Below are positions 36,502 to 47,448 of a stretch of DNA of 64,000 nt, one piece after another (position 1 is the first letter of the stretch; every line of letters begins with the position of its first letter). The translations under genes were made by a program, and so were the position numbers. The notes beneath the pieces were generated by a model, which worked only from the letters and a program-made list of their open reading frames with translations, was not told where the DNA came from and made no database searches. This DNA comes from Wyeomyia smithii (taxonomy: Eukaryota > Arthropoda > Insecta > Diptera > Culicidae): positions 235,353,271 to 235,417,270 of the forward strand of contig NC_073696.1 in the NCBI RefSeq assembly GCF_029784165.1, given 5' to 3'.

Positions 36502-36782
36502 GGCGGCATCCATAAATTACGTAACGCACATAGGGGGGAGGGGGGGTATTCTAGAGCGTTACAATTTGTTACACAGGGGAGGGGGGAGGCTAGTTCGGCG
36601 TTACGTAACAAAAATTCTCTGGAGAGACTCTTCAAAAACGAGCATTTTTATCGAGCAAATCCTTCTATAGCGTTACGTAATTTTTATGGGGGGTAGGTGT
36701 TGGCGTTACGTTTCGTTACGCATGGGGTGGGTGGGGGTCCAAAAATTGGCTTTTCTGCGTTACGTAATTTATGGATGTCGCC
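36502..36782. mobile_element. Palindromic MITE, CATCC family, member 3, TSD TGA
   Basis: Left end GGCGGCATCCATAAATTACG, right end CGTAATTTATGGATGTCGCC; TGA on both sides (36499-36501 and 36783-36785). The interior repeats GCGTTACGT several times on the plus strand and has G-runs (GGGGGGAGGGGGGG near 36533). 281 bp, no coding capacity. A 3-bp target duplication would fit PIF/Harbinger-like mobilisation, although TGA is not the usual TWA. Confidence 0.82.
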
Positions 36783-36785
36783 TGA

Positions 36786-37499
36786 TTGAATTTAATCAGA
36801 AAGTATCTGTACCGTATAAAACGAAATGGGATAACGAGATTTTCTGTATGATGAGAGAAAAAAATTAATCGTAACCATTCCAACCGATGTCTACGCCGCC
36901 GAAATAATCTACGGTAGAATGGTTTGAAGCGGAATTGAGTAAAAACTTGAGAACAACGCCCCCAGAAACATCTTTTTTCGAGAAAGTCACCCACAAAAGC
37001 GCTTTTATTTGAATAGAGGATACGTGCAATCATACAATATCCGGATCGAGTTTGAATTGAGTATTTTTTTTTTTAAACTCGCACACTAAATTCTCCTCAA
37101 TAACAAGTGATCCCAAAATCGCTTGCTTGCCGTTGGGAAATCAACCAATATTTTTTTTTATTTTTATAATTGGAAGAGAATAAAAGTTTATACCACAAGA
37201 ACTTATCTGCACTTTGTTCAACATTTCTTGAAGCGCGTGTGATCCTATTATTCAGCCTTTTCTTCAGGTCAAGGCTATGTCTAGTAGAATAATCTGACAT
37301 AGCTATTAAATTAAATTGTTCCATTCATTACCCAATGATCATTCCACAGTTGTAAATAAACAAATTTTGTTACATACAAAAATATTCGAAACCTTTTAAC
37401 GATAAGGATAACGCAGAATCATCGCCTGAGGTAATTTAGTTTGACCTTATTCGTCAGACACACGAAATCATAATAAATTACTTTACCTTTGAACTGACA
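36786..37499. other. Non-coding, nothing recognised
   Basis: A+T-rich, no gene or repeat partner seen. Confidence 0.4.
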
Positions 37500-38904
37500 G
37501 TCGGATCGATTTATCAGAACTTTTCCTCGGGACCGAACTGTATGCCGCACCCTGTCAGTCAATCAACCACGCAGTGGTACAGAAAGGACCGTGACTTCCA
37601 CGAATTTCACCGCAAAATGAAATGCTGCCCACCGTCGGGAAACTTTTCTCCAAAAACTTCACACACAGTTACAAAACTTTTCACTAACAGAATTAATCAC
37701 CTAGATTAATACCTTCTTTTAGCACCGTCCGCACAGCAGTATCCGAATCGGATAGCACAATTTCCCTCGCACGAGAGATGTCCACACGGGTGCCGGAAAC
37801 ACAGTCAGCCTTGGCAGGTCGGTCGGTAGCTCGATTTCGATACGGCAATGCCACCAGAGCTAGACTAGACCAGGCTAGACAATTTGCACTCTTGTAGTGA
37901 CGGGCCAAAACAAAACGGGGCTGCAATGCAACACACAGACACACCTTGGCCTGGCACCAACCAGATGGAGAAGGTCCTGTCGGCTGGCACTGAACCACGC
38001 ACACAGTCTCAGCCTGGCTGGTTTTGTATTGGCTACGGGGAAAACACTCAGCAGATAAACCTGTGCAGTGTTTTTCCCAACGTGAACTCTCCTATCTGCA
38101 GTGGGTTCTTCTCGCACTTCACTGTTATACCCGTGCTGGTTTGAAAATATATATATAAACCTTTGACCAATTTACACAGGCTCGGCTTCCTGTCAGCAAA
38201 TTTGACGGTCGATTTCACTTCACACTAGCAGCTTTTCTTGTTGTTTCAGTTTTATTATTGAACTGTGCGAGAAACCAAAACCGATTCCAATGAGAATCGA
38301 CCGGTTTGTTGTGGTTGATTTTCCGATAATAACACAGTCTAAAACTTGCCAATCGTGCTCTGTTTTGGCAACACCTGGCTCAGCATTTTCCGGAAGCGAC
38401 CGGAAGTGGGAGGCGAACTCGTACTCGAACTCGGTCGGGATGACTGAACTGTCACGTCTCGATACGACCAATGCTGCAATCTGACTGACTGATACACGCG
38501 AACCCGAAAACGCTCTCAGCGATATGCGACTACACTACAACCGTGCTCGGTTTCGTTTCGCTAGAGCCGGAGCCGCAGACAGACCGTCTAGATCTAGATG
38601 CCTACGTAGAGAACGCACCGAGAGGGACGGACGAGAAAAAAAACTAAAGTGAGTTCTACCAGGTTTTCCTGTTTGAGTTCTATTATGTTATGTGTTTGCG
38701 GTGGTGCTATTAACCACCCCCTGCCAAGCGAAGTACGCGTCATAGTAACTACAGTGTTGGCAGCAAACGAAACCACTCACAAACGAAACGCAACAAATTT
38801 TTGCCACACTTTTAGTGCCATGCGTGGACCATAAATAATCGCTGGTTACAGTTCAAAAGACTGAAGCAAACAGCACATGGAAAGCGCAGCGAAATACAGT
38901 GAGT
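37500..38904 (+). promoter_or_regulatory. Possible promoter / 5'-exon region of a host gene
   Basis: This stretch is richer in G+C and CpG than its neighbours, has no repeat match, and has two sites of the form AAA|GTGAGT (38649) and ACA|GTGAGT (38899) that would serve as splice donors. The second is preceded by a short frame ATGGAAAGCGCAGCGAAATA at 38877. A TATATATATAAA word is at about 38148. Orientation is uncertain: no downstream exon is visible before transposon-derived DNA begins. Suggestion only. Confidence 0.25.
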
Positions 38905-39692
38905 ATTTTTTTGTAGCACATAGTCGTGCGCACGGGGGTGGTTTATAAGGGGTCAATTCTTTTTATTTTAATGAACGCTTTGTTGCAGAAAAAGTAACGA
39001 AAATATGGCATGATTAACAATAATATTTTTTGTATGGTAATTTTTTGACGGTTTATGACAAAAGTGCATGATTATTTGAAGAAGACCATTCCAGAAATGG
39101 ATCCATTTTTGCATTTTGTACTTTTATCGAAAACTCCCCTTTTTTAATGAATTTCACAGGTGAGAAGAAAGGTCAAAATAAGTATTGCGCACCGTTTGAG
39201 TTCTTAGCGACGTACCACCGTGCAAGAATATTACTAAGTCCGCCACTTTGTTTTATTTTTCATGAAAAATAATATAAACTCACCATTAAATACATGCATT
39301 TAATCATTTCCCTGTGTCGCTTTTTTCATCTTAAAAAAGGTAAAAAAAAATCACGTTATTCAAAGCCACTGCACGCTGTTAACAAAACTGCAAAAATGTA
39401 ATCAAAATTATTCTGATTATTTTTAGAGTTGTCTTCAGTAAAGTTGTTTTCCATTAAAAAGAAGCAGAAAATTTGTAATTGATTCACCAAAAAGTGAGAA
39501 ACGATTATCACTTTTCGCATTTTTACATATAAAAATCCACTTTATTCGGCGAAGTTGTGACACATTTTATAAGAAATAACTTTTCTGAAGACATCATACT
39601 TCTATTTGTCTATTTGAATGGATTTTGGTTAAGCTTTTTGTAGAACGCCCTTAAAGGGATAATGGATTTTTTTATATAACTTCAATATTTTC
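38905..39692. other. Non-coding; fragment of a dispersed repeat
   Basis: The part 39375-39650 has GTCTTCAGTAAAGTTGTTTT, AAAAGTGAGAAACGATT and GAAGACATCATACTTCTAT, words shared in order with 51.1-51.3 and 59.1-59.3 kb. No gene. Confidence 0.5.
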
Positions 39693-40320
39693 TGACGTAG
39701 GACTACGTCTAACCGCACTATATCGAGATACATTTTGCGGAAATTAAAACCAAGGTGTAACGTCGGAATAAAAGATTTCAAACGTTCATACTGATCACAA
39801 TAATCAATATGTCGATTGATAAAATGATTGTGGTGAATTGTGGTGGAAAATTTTGTGGTTCTTCGGTTATCATTATGACTTTATTATTAAACAGTGAAAA
39901 TTGAATAAAAGTTTCAAGGTAGAATTTTCACGAACAATGTACGCCTGGCACAGACTTCATGAGTAGACATCAACTGCCTGCTGTGATATCCTGTATAGCA
40001 GTGACAAAAAAAATTTGACAGAATCTCTTCGTCCCAATGGGTCAACCAATGGTTGCTTCCATGAGCCTAGACTGATTTGATGTCTTGAAGGTGAAGCTTT
40101 TCCGGAAAGTTCGTAACCACCTTCACTATTAGACAGTCACGTTACGTTCTGCTGTTAGAATGTCATTGAAACTGATGTATTGAGGGAAAACATGCTGGCA
40201 CAGGCAACAGTACTGAACCGAGCAATGTATAAATAAAGCGCTGGTCACTCGTCGTCTATCAGTGCAGAAGAACTCGATATTCATATGTGTGCAGCGATGC
40301 TGCTTTGTGTGAAGACTACA
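39693..40320 (+). mobile_element. LTR-like repeat, left copy
   Basis: 628 bp with TG...CA ends (TGACGTAGGACTACGTCTAA to GTGAAGACTACA). A core promoter is visible: TATAAATA at 40228-40235 and an initiator TCAGTG at 40259, about 32 bp apart. This spacing fits an RNA polymerase II LTR. An inverted, diverged copy is at 49300-49906. Neither copy has a flanking direct duplication and no gag-pol is attached, so 'solo LTR' is an inference. It abuts the degenerate LINE on its right. Confidence 0.5.
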
Positions 40321-42235
40321 GAGAATCAGTGTCCTGTAGAGCGCAAATTTTCGTGCTGATATGCATGCTGCGGGACCTCAGCTGGTTACGTAAATCGTGA
40401 AAGGTCCTGTTTGCGGCTGCTATCCGTCTCTTCACTTCGCGGCTAACATCTTTATCAAATTCGTCGACTACTTCTAAATGCCCCATCTATCACAATCTCA
40501 GTACCAAGACTCGACAAACTTCCACGCTCTCTACTAGCCACCATGTACTTTGTTTTGGCAGAGTTGATGATAAGTCCATTTCTCGCTGCTTCCCTTTTGA
40601 AAGATACGAATTCCTGTTCCACTGCTCTGTGATTAATACTGACGATATCAATATCATCCGCAAAGCCAAGGAGCATATGAGACTTCGAAATAATGGTACC
40701 GCTCCGTTGCACGCCAGATCTCCGTACTGCACCCTCCAAGGCAATATCAAACAACAGATTCGAGAGCCCGTCACCTTGCTTCAAACCGTCCAACGTCACG
40801 AACGGATCCGAAATTACGCCCTTCATCCTGACGCATGATGAAAAACCGTCAAGACTGGCACGAATCAGCTTAATCAGTTAGGTTGGGAAACCGTATTCAA
40901 CCATAATCTGCCATAACTTGTTGCGCTTAACTGAATCGTATGCCGCCTTGAAGTCTGTAAACAGATGGTGAGTCTGCAAGTTTACTTCTCTGAACTTGTC
41001 AAGGATTCGACGCAAGGTGAATATTTGGTCCGTTGTAGATCGCCCTTCCCGGAAACCGCACTGGTAATTTCCAACAAAGGCTTCCTGCAACAGCCTTAGT
41101 CTATGAAACAGGATGCGGGAGAGAATCTTACATGCAGAATTGAGGAGTGTTATACCTCGACAGTTACTGTGGTCGAGTCGATGGTCTTTTTTGTAGACTG
41201 GGCAAATGAGTCCGTCCAACCAGTACGCTGGTAGTTAGTCTTCGACCCAAACTTTTAGAATGAGCCGATGGATTGCACGCAACAGCTGCTCACTCCAGGT
41301 TTGAAAAGTTTGGTGGGGAGGCCGTCCTTTTCAGCAGCTTTGTGACTTTTTAGCTCTCCTCACTTCGTCTAAGCTTGGCGAATCCACATGCTTGTCCATC
41401 CTCCTCTAGTTCTCTTCTGTTTCTGTCGACCGCCCTACCCTCTTCGCCGTTTAATAAAGTCTCGAAATGTTGCTTTCAACGCATGGCCACCAATGTCTCA
41501 TCGGTTATCAGGTTCCCTTCCCTGTTGTTGCACATAGCAGGGATTAGCACAGTTCGGTTCCTGATTCCGTTTATCACCTTATAGAAACTTCCCCCGTGTC
41601 GTACCTGGGGAAGCATACCTCCGGCCACGTGTTGCGTGTGGTTCCTGTAGTCGTGTCCAACACCTCTCGCGCTGTGAAGCTGACCGTTTCGTGGATGTGC
41701 TTCCACTGTTCGTTCAGACCTCCAAACGGTTCACCAATCCGCTCGTCAACCTTCCGAGTGTACTCAGCAGCAACTCCGTCAGCTGACTACCTCTGGACCG
41801 TATCCTTCTCGAAGTGCTCGATTTGTAAACGTTGGCCAGCCGAGCGCAAATCGTTTTTCCTGATAGTGGTCTAAGTCGATGTTTGGGCATCGGAAGGACC
41901 GCACATCGATGACATCTGAGAAATGTTGACCGTCAACCAGGATGTTGTCGATTTGCGAGGAAGCTTCGCCATTAGGGTGTTGCCATGTGTGTTTCCGGAT
42001 TTCCTTTCTCGCGAAGTACGTGCTACATATAGCATCCTGGCGAGATGTTTCGCAACGAGATTTTGCTTGAGAGTCACAGGCCTTCACGCCGATAGATTCG
42101 TCAAATAGTGCTGTACGGTGCCAAGAACTTCCTAGCCAAATCATGCAGGGTGATCGCAGTATTCGTCCGAACTGCTCTGCAAACTTTTGATCATAGCTGC
42201 TTGACAATCGTTTCACTTCTGCGGTTGCTGTGATC
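40321..42235 (-). pseudogene. Degenerate LINE: endonuclease and reverse transcriptase
   Basis: On minus, in order: endonuclease C-terminal part at 41779-42216 (TWQHPNGEASSQIDNILVDG, VRSFRCPNIDLDHYQ); RT fingers/palm at 40878-41219 (LICPVYKK, CRGITLLNSACKI, CGFREGRSTTDQIF, FTDFKAAYDSVKRNKLW); RT palm at 40455-40826 (LKQGDGLSNLLFD, LGFADDIDIV with the catalytic YADD-like FADD, NSAKTKYMV); then a remnant to 40321 (REVKRRIAAANRTF, ICALQD). Frames change several times and stops occur, so it is dead. The style resembles RTE-like elements; clade not certain. Truncated at the LTR-like repeat on one side and at an unrelated repeat (GGCCCAAACACAATGGATAC, 42256) on the other. Confidence 0.8.
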
Positions 42236-42239
42236 AGCG

Positions 42240-43340
42240 CGCTCCAGCGTTAAGGCCCAAACACAATGGATACGTTTGCGCTGCGTTGACGTTCATTTGA
42301 CAGAAATTGTATCGTCATTGAATCGTTTCAGCACGCTGTTTACGGTTGATTTGGGTAATTTGAGGCACTTCGTATTTTTTTCTCCTGACCATGTCAGATT
42401 TTCAACGTGAGTCTGCTAATTTTTTTTCACGTCTTTCACATTCCATCGTTAAAAACTTTTGATCCAATGCATAGTGGGTTAAAACGTGAAAAAAGTGGTC
42501 AGTCTTTTGAGTATGAAAATGCCATTTAAATTCTATAGTGTATTCGGCAAAGTTTTTGTAGATTTTAAGGGACATCTATTGATGCGAATAAATTTTTGAT
42601 TATTTCACCTAAAAGTGAGATAAAAATTCTATTTTTTTTTAATATTTGTCAAATCAAAATGAAGTCTTTAGCAAAGTTGTAGACAATCTTATGTACAAAA
42701 ACTTCGCTGAAGACACATCGACCACATACAGGTAGTTTCATTCACAGACATTCCTAAAATTTCTGAAAATCAAAAAATACCAAATAACTTTCACTGATGA
42801 TATTTTAGATGCCTCTCATGTTCTAGACATTTTTTTATATTTAAAAAATACATCATTTTGCCGAACAAACCTTAAGCAAATTTTCAACTTTTTATGGCAT
42901 TTTTAATAGAATATCTCGCAAAGCTGCAAAAAGCTGCAAAACAACAATCTACACTCGAAAGATGGAGATTACTACTAGGTTCTCTAGGTAGTTTCAATAG
43001 TTTCTTGCAGTCTCCTAAAGACTTGGGCTTAGTGCGCGTGAAAGTTTGTGATGCAGGGAAAAATTTTGATTAAAAATTAATTCAGAGCCCGGGGAAGTGC
43101 TGCAGTACTAGAAAGCCGATCTTTGGAACGTTTAAAACTATTTGGTTAGTGGAAAAGTTATTTTTGCTTGTTTTTTTCAGTTCGGTGTGCGGTAGAGGGC
43201 GCTGGTGGATATTTTGAAATGCCATCGGATGGACATCGGCGGCATATTATTCGGGGATCAAACTATTTTTTTCTAAAATAAAGGTAAAAATCGAATAAAT
43301 TGTAGGCAAAATCAACTCCAAACGTGTTTTAAAACCCATC
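42240..43340. other. Non-coding; pieces of dispersed repeats
   Basis: Near 42540-42735 are GGCAAAGTTTTTGTAGATTT, AAAAGTGAGATAAAAATTC and GCTGAAGACACAT, words of the repeat family at 51.1 and 59.1 kb. The word near 42256 looks like the end of a further MITE. No gene recognised. Confidence 0.45.
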
Positions 43341-43655
43341 CGAAGAATTCCAGCCTAACTGAAATTTTAGTAATCTGACGGACCTTTGCTAAATTCTCAG
43401 TAAAATGCTGTCAAAAACATAATATCCGATATTGCTGAGTTTTCAGCAATGCTTTGAATAATGCTGGAAATTCCGTAAAAGTCTGTCAAACATGGATGAC
43501 ATTTCATATAGCTGAAAATTCAGTAAAGTACCGTCGAACAGAATGATACTTCACATTACTGAAATGTTCAATAATCTTCCATTTGCTGAAAGGATTACTG
43601 AAGTTCCAGCGTGTCAAAACTCAGTCAAAGTTTACTGAATTTCAATAAAAAAAGT
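43341..43655. repeat. Cluster of CTGAAAATTCAG-type palindromic words
   Basis: Variants of the self-complementary word CTGAAAATTCAG followed by TAAA and CTGTCAAA recur about every 35-60 bp (43357, 43398, 43432, 43464, 43519, 43555, 43583, 43630). It looks like an internally repetitive mosquito element. No coding frame. Confidence 0.5.
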
Positions 43656-43839
43656 TTGGTGTGTGCGCTGTCATTGGTTTCTCGTAACCGCCACTAGGGG
43701 CGCCACAGTAAATAGAAAGCTGCTACCAAATGTTAAGCGGATCTAAATTTACTGTTTCGGAGTCGTACGCAAAATTGCAGGGATTGATCTTCGTTGAAAA
43801 TAATCAAACTCGTTTTTTTTTGTTGGGTCGTTGAGGCAC

Positions 43840-44290
43840 CCATAAGGTGATCAGAAAGAAGGCCTTTATTCGATATTTTTTCAAAAAATTTATATCTTTT
43901 AAACCAGTTGATAGATTTTTTATCTTTTTGGATCAAATTAAAGGTAACTTTTTTTAGTAAGAAGAAAAATACCGAAAAATTGAATTTGTGATGCCAAATA
44001 TATAAAATTGTAATTTTTGACAAGTTTTCAAATTGAATTTACTCAAATATTAAAAAAAAATATTCTAAAAAAATCAAATATAGAGTCAAATTTGGCCTTC
44101 AAATGGAGGCTAAGAGTTATTTTCTTATGTCTGCCCCTAACGAACGACAAACAAATAAAAACTCCATATTTTTATAAAAAACATCAATGACTTTCAGTAG
44201 AATTGAGATATTTACGATATCAGCATTGCTCATTGTTTGTCTTAAAAAACCCTAAAAACAATTTTAATGTGAAAAAGGATTTTAAAACAA
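43840..44290 (+). repeat. Dispersed A+T-rich repeat, copy 2 (partner at 5.14 kb)
   Basis: Matches 5140-5590 in order (AAACCAGTTGATAGATTTTT, GGATCAAATTAAAGGTAAC, GAACGACAAACAAATAAAAA, AATTTTAATGTGAAAAAGGA). From 44291 to 45207 no gene is visible; 44690-45200 is more G+C-rich and host-like, with a small hairpin GTGCCTATAG...CTATAGGCAC at 45046-45067. Confidence 0.65.
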
Positions 44291-45207
44291 TAAAGAAAAA
44301 TTTTTTTCTACAAAATTGCATAAAATCTTACGGGACACTAATAAAGAATACCATAGATTTATGAAATGCTCATGTTACAAAAAAAAAACTTAGATATATG
44401 ACACCTTGTACTGACAAATTATTGAATAATTCTTCGAAGGATGATAACATAGCTATTGGTTTGGAGCAGTAGAAAGCTAAAAACGATAATAAACTCGTAT
44501 ATTTTTCAGAAATATTTTCGGACACTTACAAAAAATAAGAATTTAAAGGATTGGATTCTTTTTGGCAAACGCTTACAATCAGATTTTTTAACTCGTAAAT
44601 GATTGTATTTGCAAGATCACGGTCAGTACATTGAAGAGTTTCTAGCACCAGTGTTGTTAAATGTATAAAAAAGAGAGCAGATATATGTGAATAATATTGA
44701 AACCACTGAATCCCCCCGCAAGAAAAAATCCTTGCTTACGGCTATGCTTTAGCATTTCCACTTATTTCCATATTCGCTTCGCTCCCTGCTTTAATGCTAC
44801 TTTTTCCATCCCTGTTTTGCTTTTGCGGTTCGTATTTTCCAAAACAAAGTTCTCGCAGCTGCGCAGAGTTTGCGACAGTGCGGCGGCACGGCACCAACCA
44901 TCAGCTGATGACGACGTCGTTTGTAGGAACTCATTCTCTTCACGCACGACACTCGATCTCGACGCCGACGCCAACGGTACAATCGCTCCGGCGCTACCAG
45001 AATAACCTTCGCCCCGAAGCTCTGGGATATTGCGTTTATTTATTGTGCCTATAGATACTATAGGCACCTATACCTACTTATCCGGTAGCATAGCACTCAG
45101 TCGACTATTATTATACAAGCGAGCGCGCGATGAATTTTCATTATTATTTCAGTGCGTTTTCCCAGCAGTCTAGTAGACTGAGTCTACATGTGTGCCCTGC
45201 AGTGTAA

Positions 45208-45651
45208 AGGGCTATTCCCACTGCTTCCGTTCCGGGACCGGGCCGTGGCTGTTCCGCGTGTCGTCCGGGCTCGTTTGAGATTGATTGCATGCGTTCTTAT
45301 GAACGCATTCACACCGACGCGCCGTGCCCAGACCGGGGCAGCGTTGAGTTGCCGTCGTGCTGCCGCAGTGCGAGAGAAAAACTATCGTTGCCGACGATAC
45401 TTTGTGTTGGCCGGAGAGTGCACGGAAGGCACTCGGGTGGATGCGTGTATGCTGTAGTGACATATTTCGCGCGTAGTGAGCTGCGGTATGGAAAAAAGAG
45501 AAAAGCGTTCTTTCACATACACACATCAACATTTCTCAGCCAGAGCGCAGCGCAGGCACGGTTCAAGCATGGCGCAGTGTGAATGCATGAAAAGTCCCGG
45601 ACGAGCCCGGGCCCGGCCCGGTCCCGGAACGGAAGCAGTGGGAATAGCCCT
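45208..45651. mobile_element. G+C-rich MITE, TSD TAA
   Basis: Ends AGGGCTATTCCCACTGCTTC and inverse GAAGCAGTGGGAATAGCCCT; the inverted match continues through CCGTTCCGGGACCGGGCC. TAA is at 45205-45207 and 45652-45654. 444 bp. A TAA/TTA duplication is typical of PIF/Harbinger elements. Interior includes G+C-rich sequence and several accidental open frames. Unusually rich in CpG for this window. Confidence 0.88.
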
Positions 45652-45654
45652 TAA

Positions 45655-46379
45655 ATCGAGCGGCTTAATAGCCGCTGTCGTCGTTGCGAGATGTGAAGCG
45701 TTCGGATAGTAGGTACAGCAGTCAGCAACAATAAAATAAAATCACCGCCTATGTAATGTATGAACGGCGATCGCGGCCTTGCTTATGCTGCATGCGTGCT
45801 GATAAATCGGATAGCATGTAGCACCCAGCTGTGAACATTTGGCAGGCTGTGGGCTGACGCAGTTTTTATATTAGTATAGGTTTGATGTATTTGTGTTTTA
45901 TATGTTGCTCGCTATAAAAATTTTGTTTAAAATTGTACTTTTTTATTCGTTTGAATTTTTGTTAAAGTAACTCTAATGTGAAAATATGACACATTACTTT
46001 TTGATTTTAATTTCAACTAGAATACATCTGTATATTAATCAGATTATTTATTGTTTTTCCGAGAAAAAATTTCCAGGTTATTAGAACGTATGATTTATGA
46101 TGATGAGTAGATTCTTTCAACCAAAAGTATTTTAACGCGTATGACAAAAATCGGAAAACACTCTACAGTTCTATATTCTATATAAGACTACATCGCAATA
46201 TATTCTGCGAAGATGTAAATGAACACGTAACGCTGAAAGGTAAATAATTCATGTTCAGTAGATAAAATGGATAAATAGAAGACTTTTTCTACTATATCGG
46301 ATTAATATTTGGATCTGTAGATTTGATCCGCTCGTCCAACGTTGACGGAAAAGAACAAGTCTCCTGCGATTCAGAGACG
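45655..46379. other. Non-coding, nothing recognised
   Basis: Ordinary to A+T-rich sequence; no supported feature. Confidence 0.4.
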
Positions 46380-46671
46380 AAATCTGTCCAATCCAGGTGG
46401 GTACAAGGTGCTGTGTGTCGGAAAAGCAACCCCACAAGACCTGATCTATCGGGTAAACCTGTACCTGGATTGTATTTTCTCGGCCCGAAGTAAAGGCAAT
46501 AAATACAATACAGATTTGTAAAGAACAAGCAAGGTTTATAGCCATGACAGAGATTATTAAAGTCTGACCAAATAAACTGCGTGTTTTGGTGTCAAGCGTC
46601 AACGAGATTGCTGTTTTTTTATTAGCTTTTCACCAGCTTTGCACCACCAGCTCGCGCAGTTGACATTGACG
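46380..46671 (+). repeat. Direct repeat R1, probable LINE 5' UTR
   Basis: Starts AATCTGTCCAATCCAGGTGG and ends CCAGCTCGCGCAGTTGACAT. A same-strand copy lies at 50109-50428. Because a LINE ORF1-like frame follows R1 directly, R1 is probably the 5' untranslated region of that element. Confidence 0.65.
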
Positions 46672-47448
46672 GTGTGGTCATTGATTCGAGTCTGACTGTC
46701 GAGGACCTGTTGAAGACTAAAACAGGTCGTTTCAAGTACTCTAGTCTTCAACCGGTAAATATACTGGGTTGCAAGCAATTGCTTCAGTATCGCTCGACAA
46801 GCGTGTAAAAATTTACACCCAGCGTGACTTTCACTGGGTCTGCCCTGCCGAGCTATGTATTTGCAGCAAAGTACTTCCGCGCTCGTTTATACCGCGAGTT
46901 ATGAACTGCATCGAATGCAGGTATTTGGGACATATAACCAGCTACTGCGGCGTAAAGGAAACATGTGATAAACTTGGAGAGCAACATGCAGATGATGCTT
47001 ACGATAAAGCTGCTGTAAAGTTCCTTTATTGTGGGCAGACTACGCATGAGTTCGCATACCCCTCATACAAACAGCAAGATGAAGCGGTCTCTAGTAGATA
47101 TGCTTAAGGAGGCTGTTGCCACCAAACTGGTTTCCCCGAATCTTTACGACGTGTTGTCAACTGATGATTCTGATTATTCAGTTGGAAAGCCTTCCTTTGT
47201 TGAACCCGGAAAGTCTAGAAAGAGAAAAAACCTTTCTCCTAAACCTCATAAGAAAGATCAAAGGTGATTCTCATCTGAAATGGCAAATTCCTTTAAACAA
47301 AGAAGTGCTGTTGAAAACTGCTCCTGGATTGGCTAAGCAAAACTCCCGCAAGGGGTTTCTAGTACTTCCAGAAACATCAAAATGCCCAACTGTTCCTTCT
47401 TTTTTGTCCAAGATTCAGCCAGAATTTGGACTAAAGTTTGAACATTAA
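46660..47448 (+). pseudogene. LINE ORF1-like (zinc-knuckle) remnant
   Basis: Three frames are needed: GVVIDSSLTVEDLLKTKTGR...RSTSV at about 46671-46808; NCIECRYLGHITSYCGVKET...KFLYCGQTTHEFAYPSYKQQ at about 46895-47095, with CCHC-type spacing (CxxCxxxGHxxxxC and related Cys) of retroelement nucleocapsid-like ORF1; and a C-terminal part (LKEAVATKL..., ASP/Ser-rich) to 47448. A stop and frameshifts make it a pseudogene. The matching ORF2 is not present; sequence after 47450 is not recognisable as endonuclease. Confidence 0.7.

Noticed and set aside
45188..45709. Several overlapping ~90-105-codon frames on both strands
   Set aside because: They fall in a G+C-rich MITE where stop codons are rare; no protein motif.
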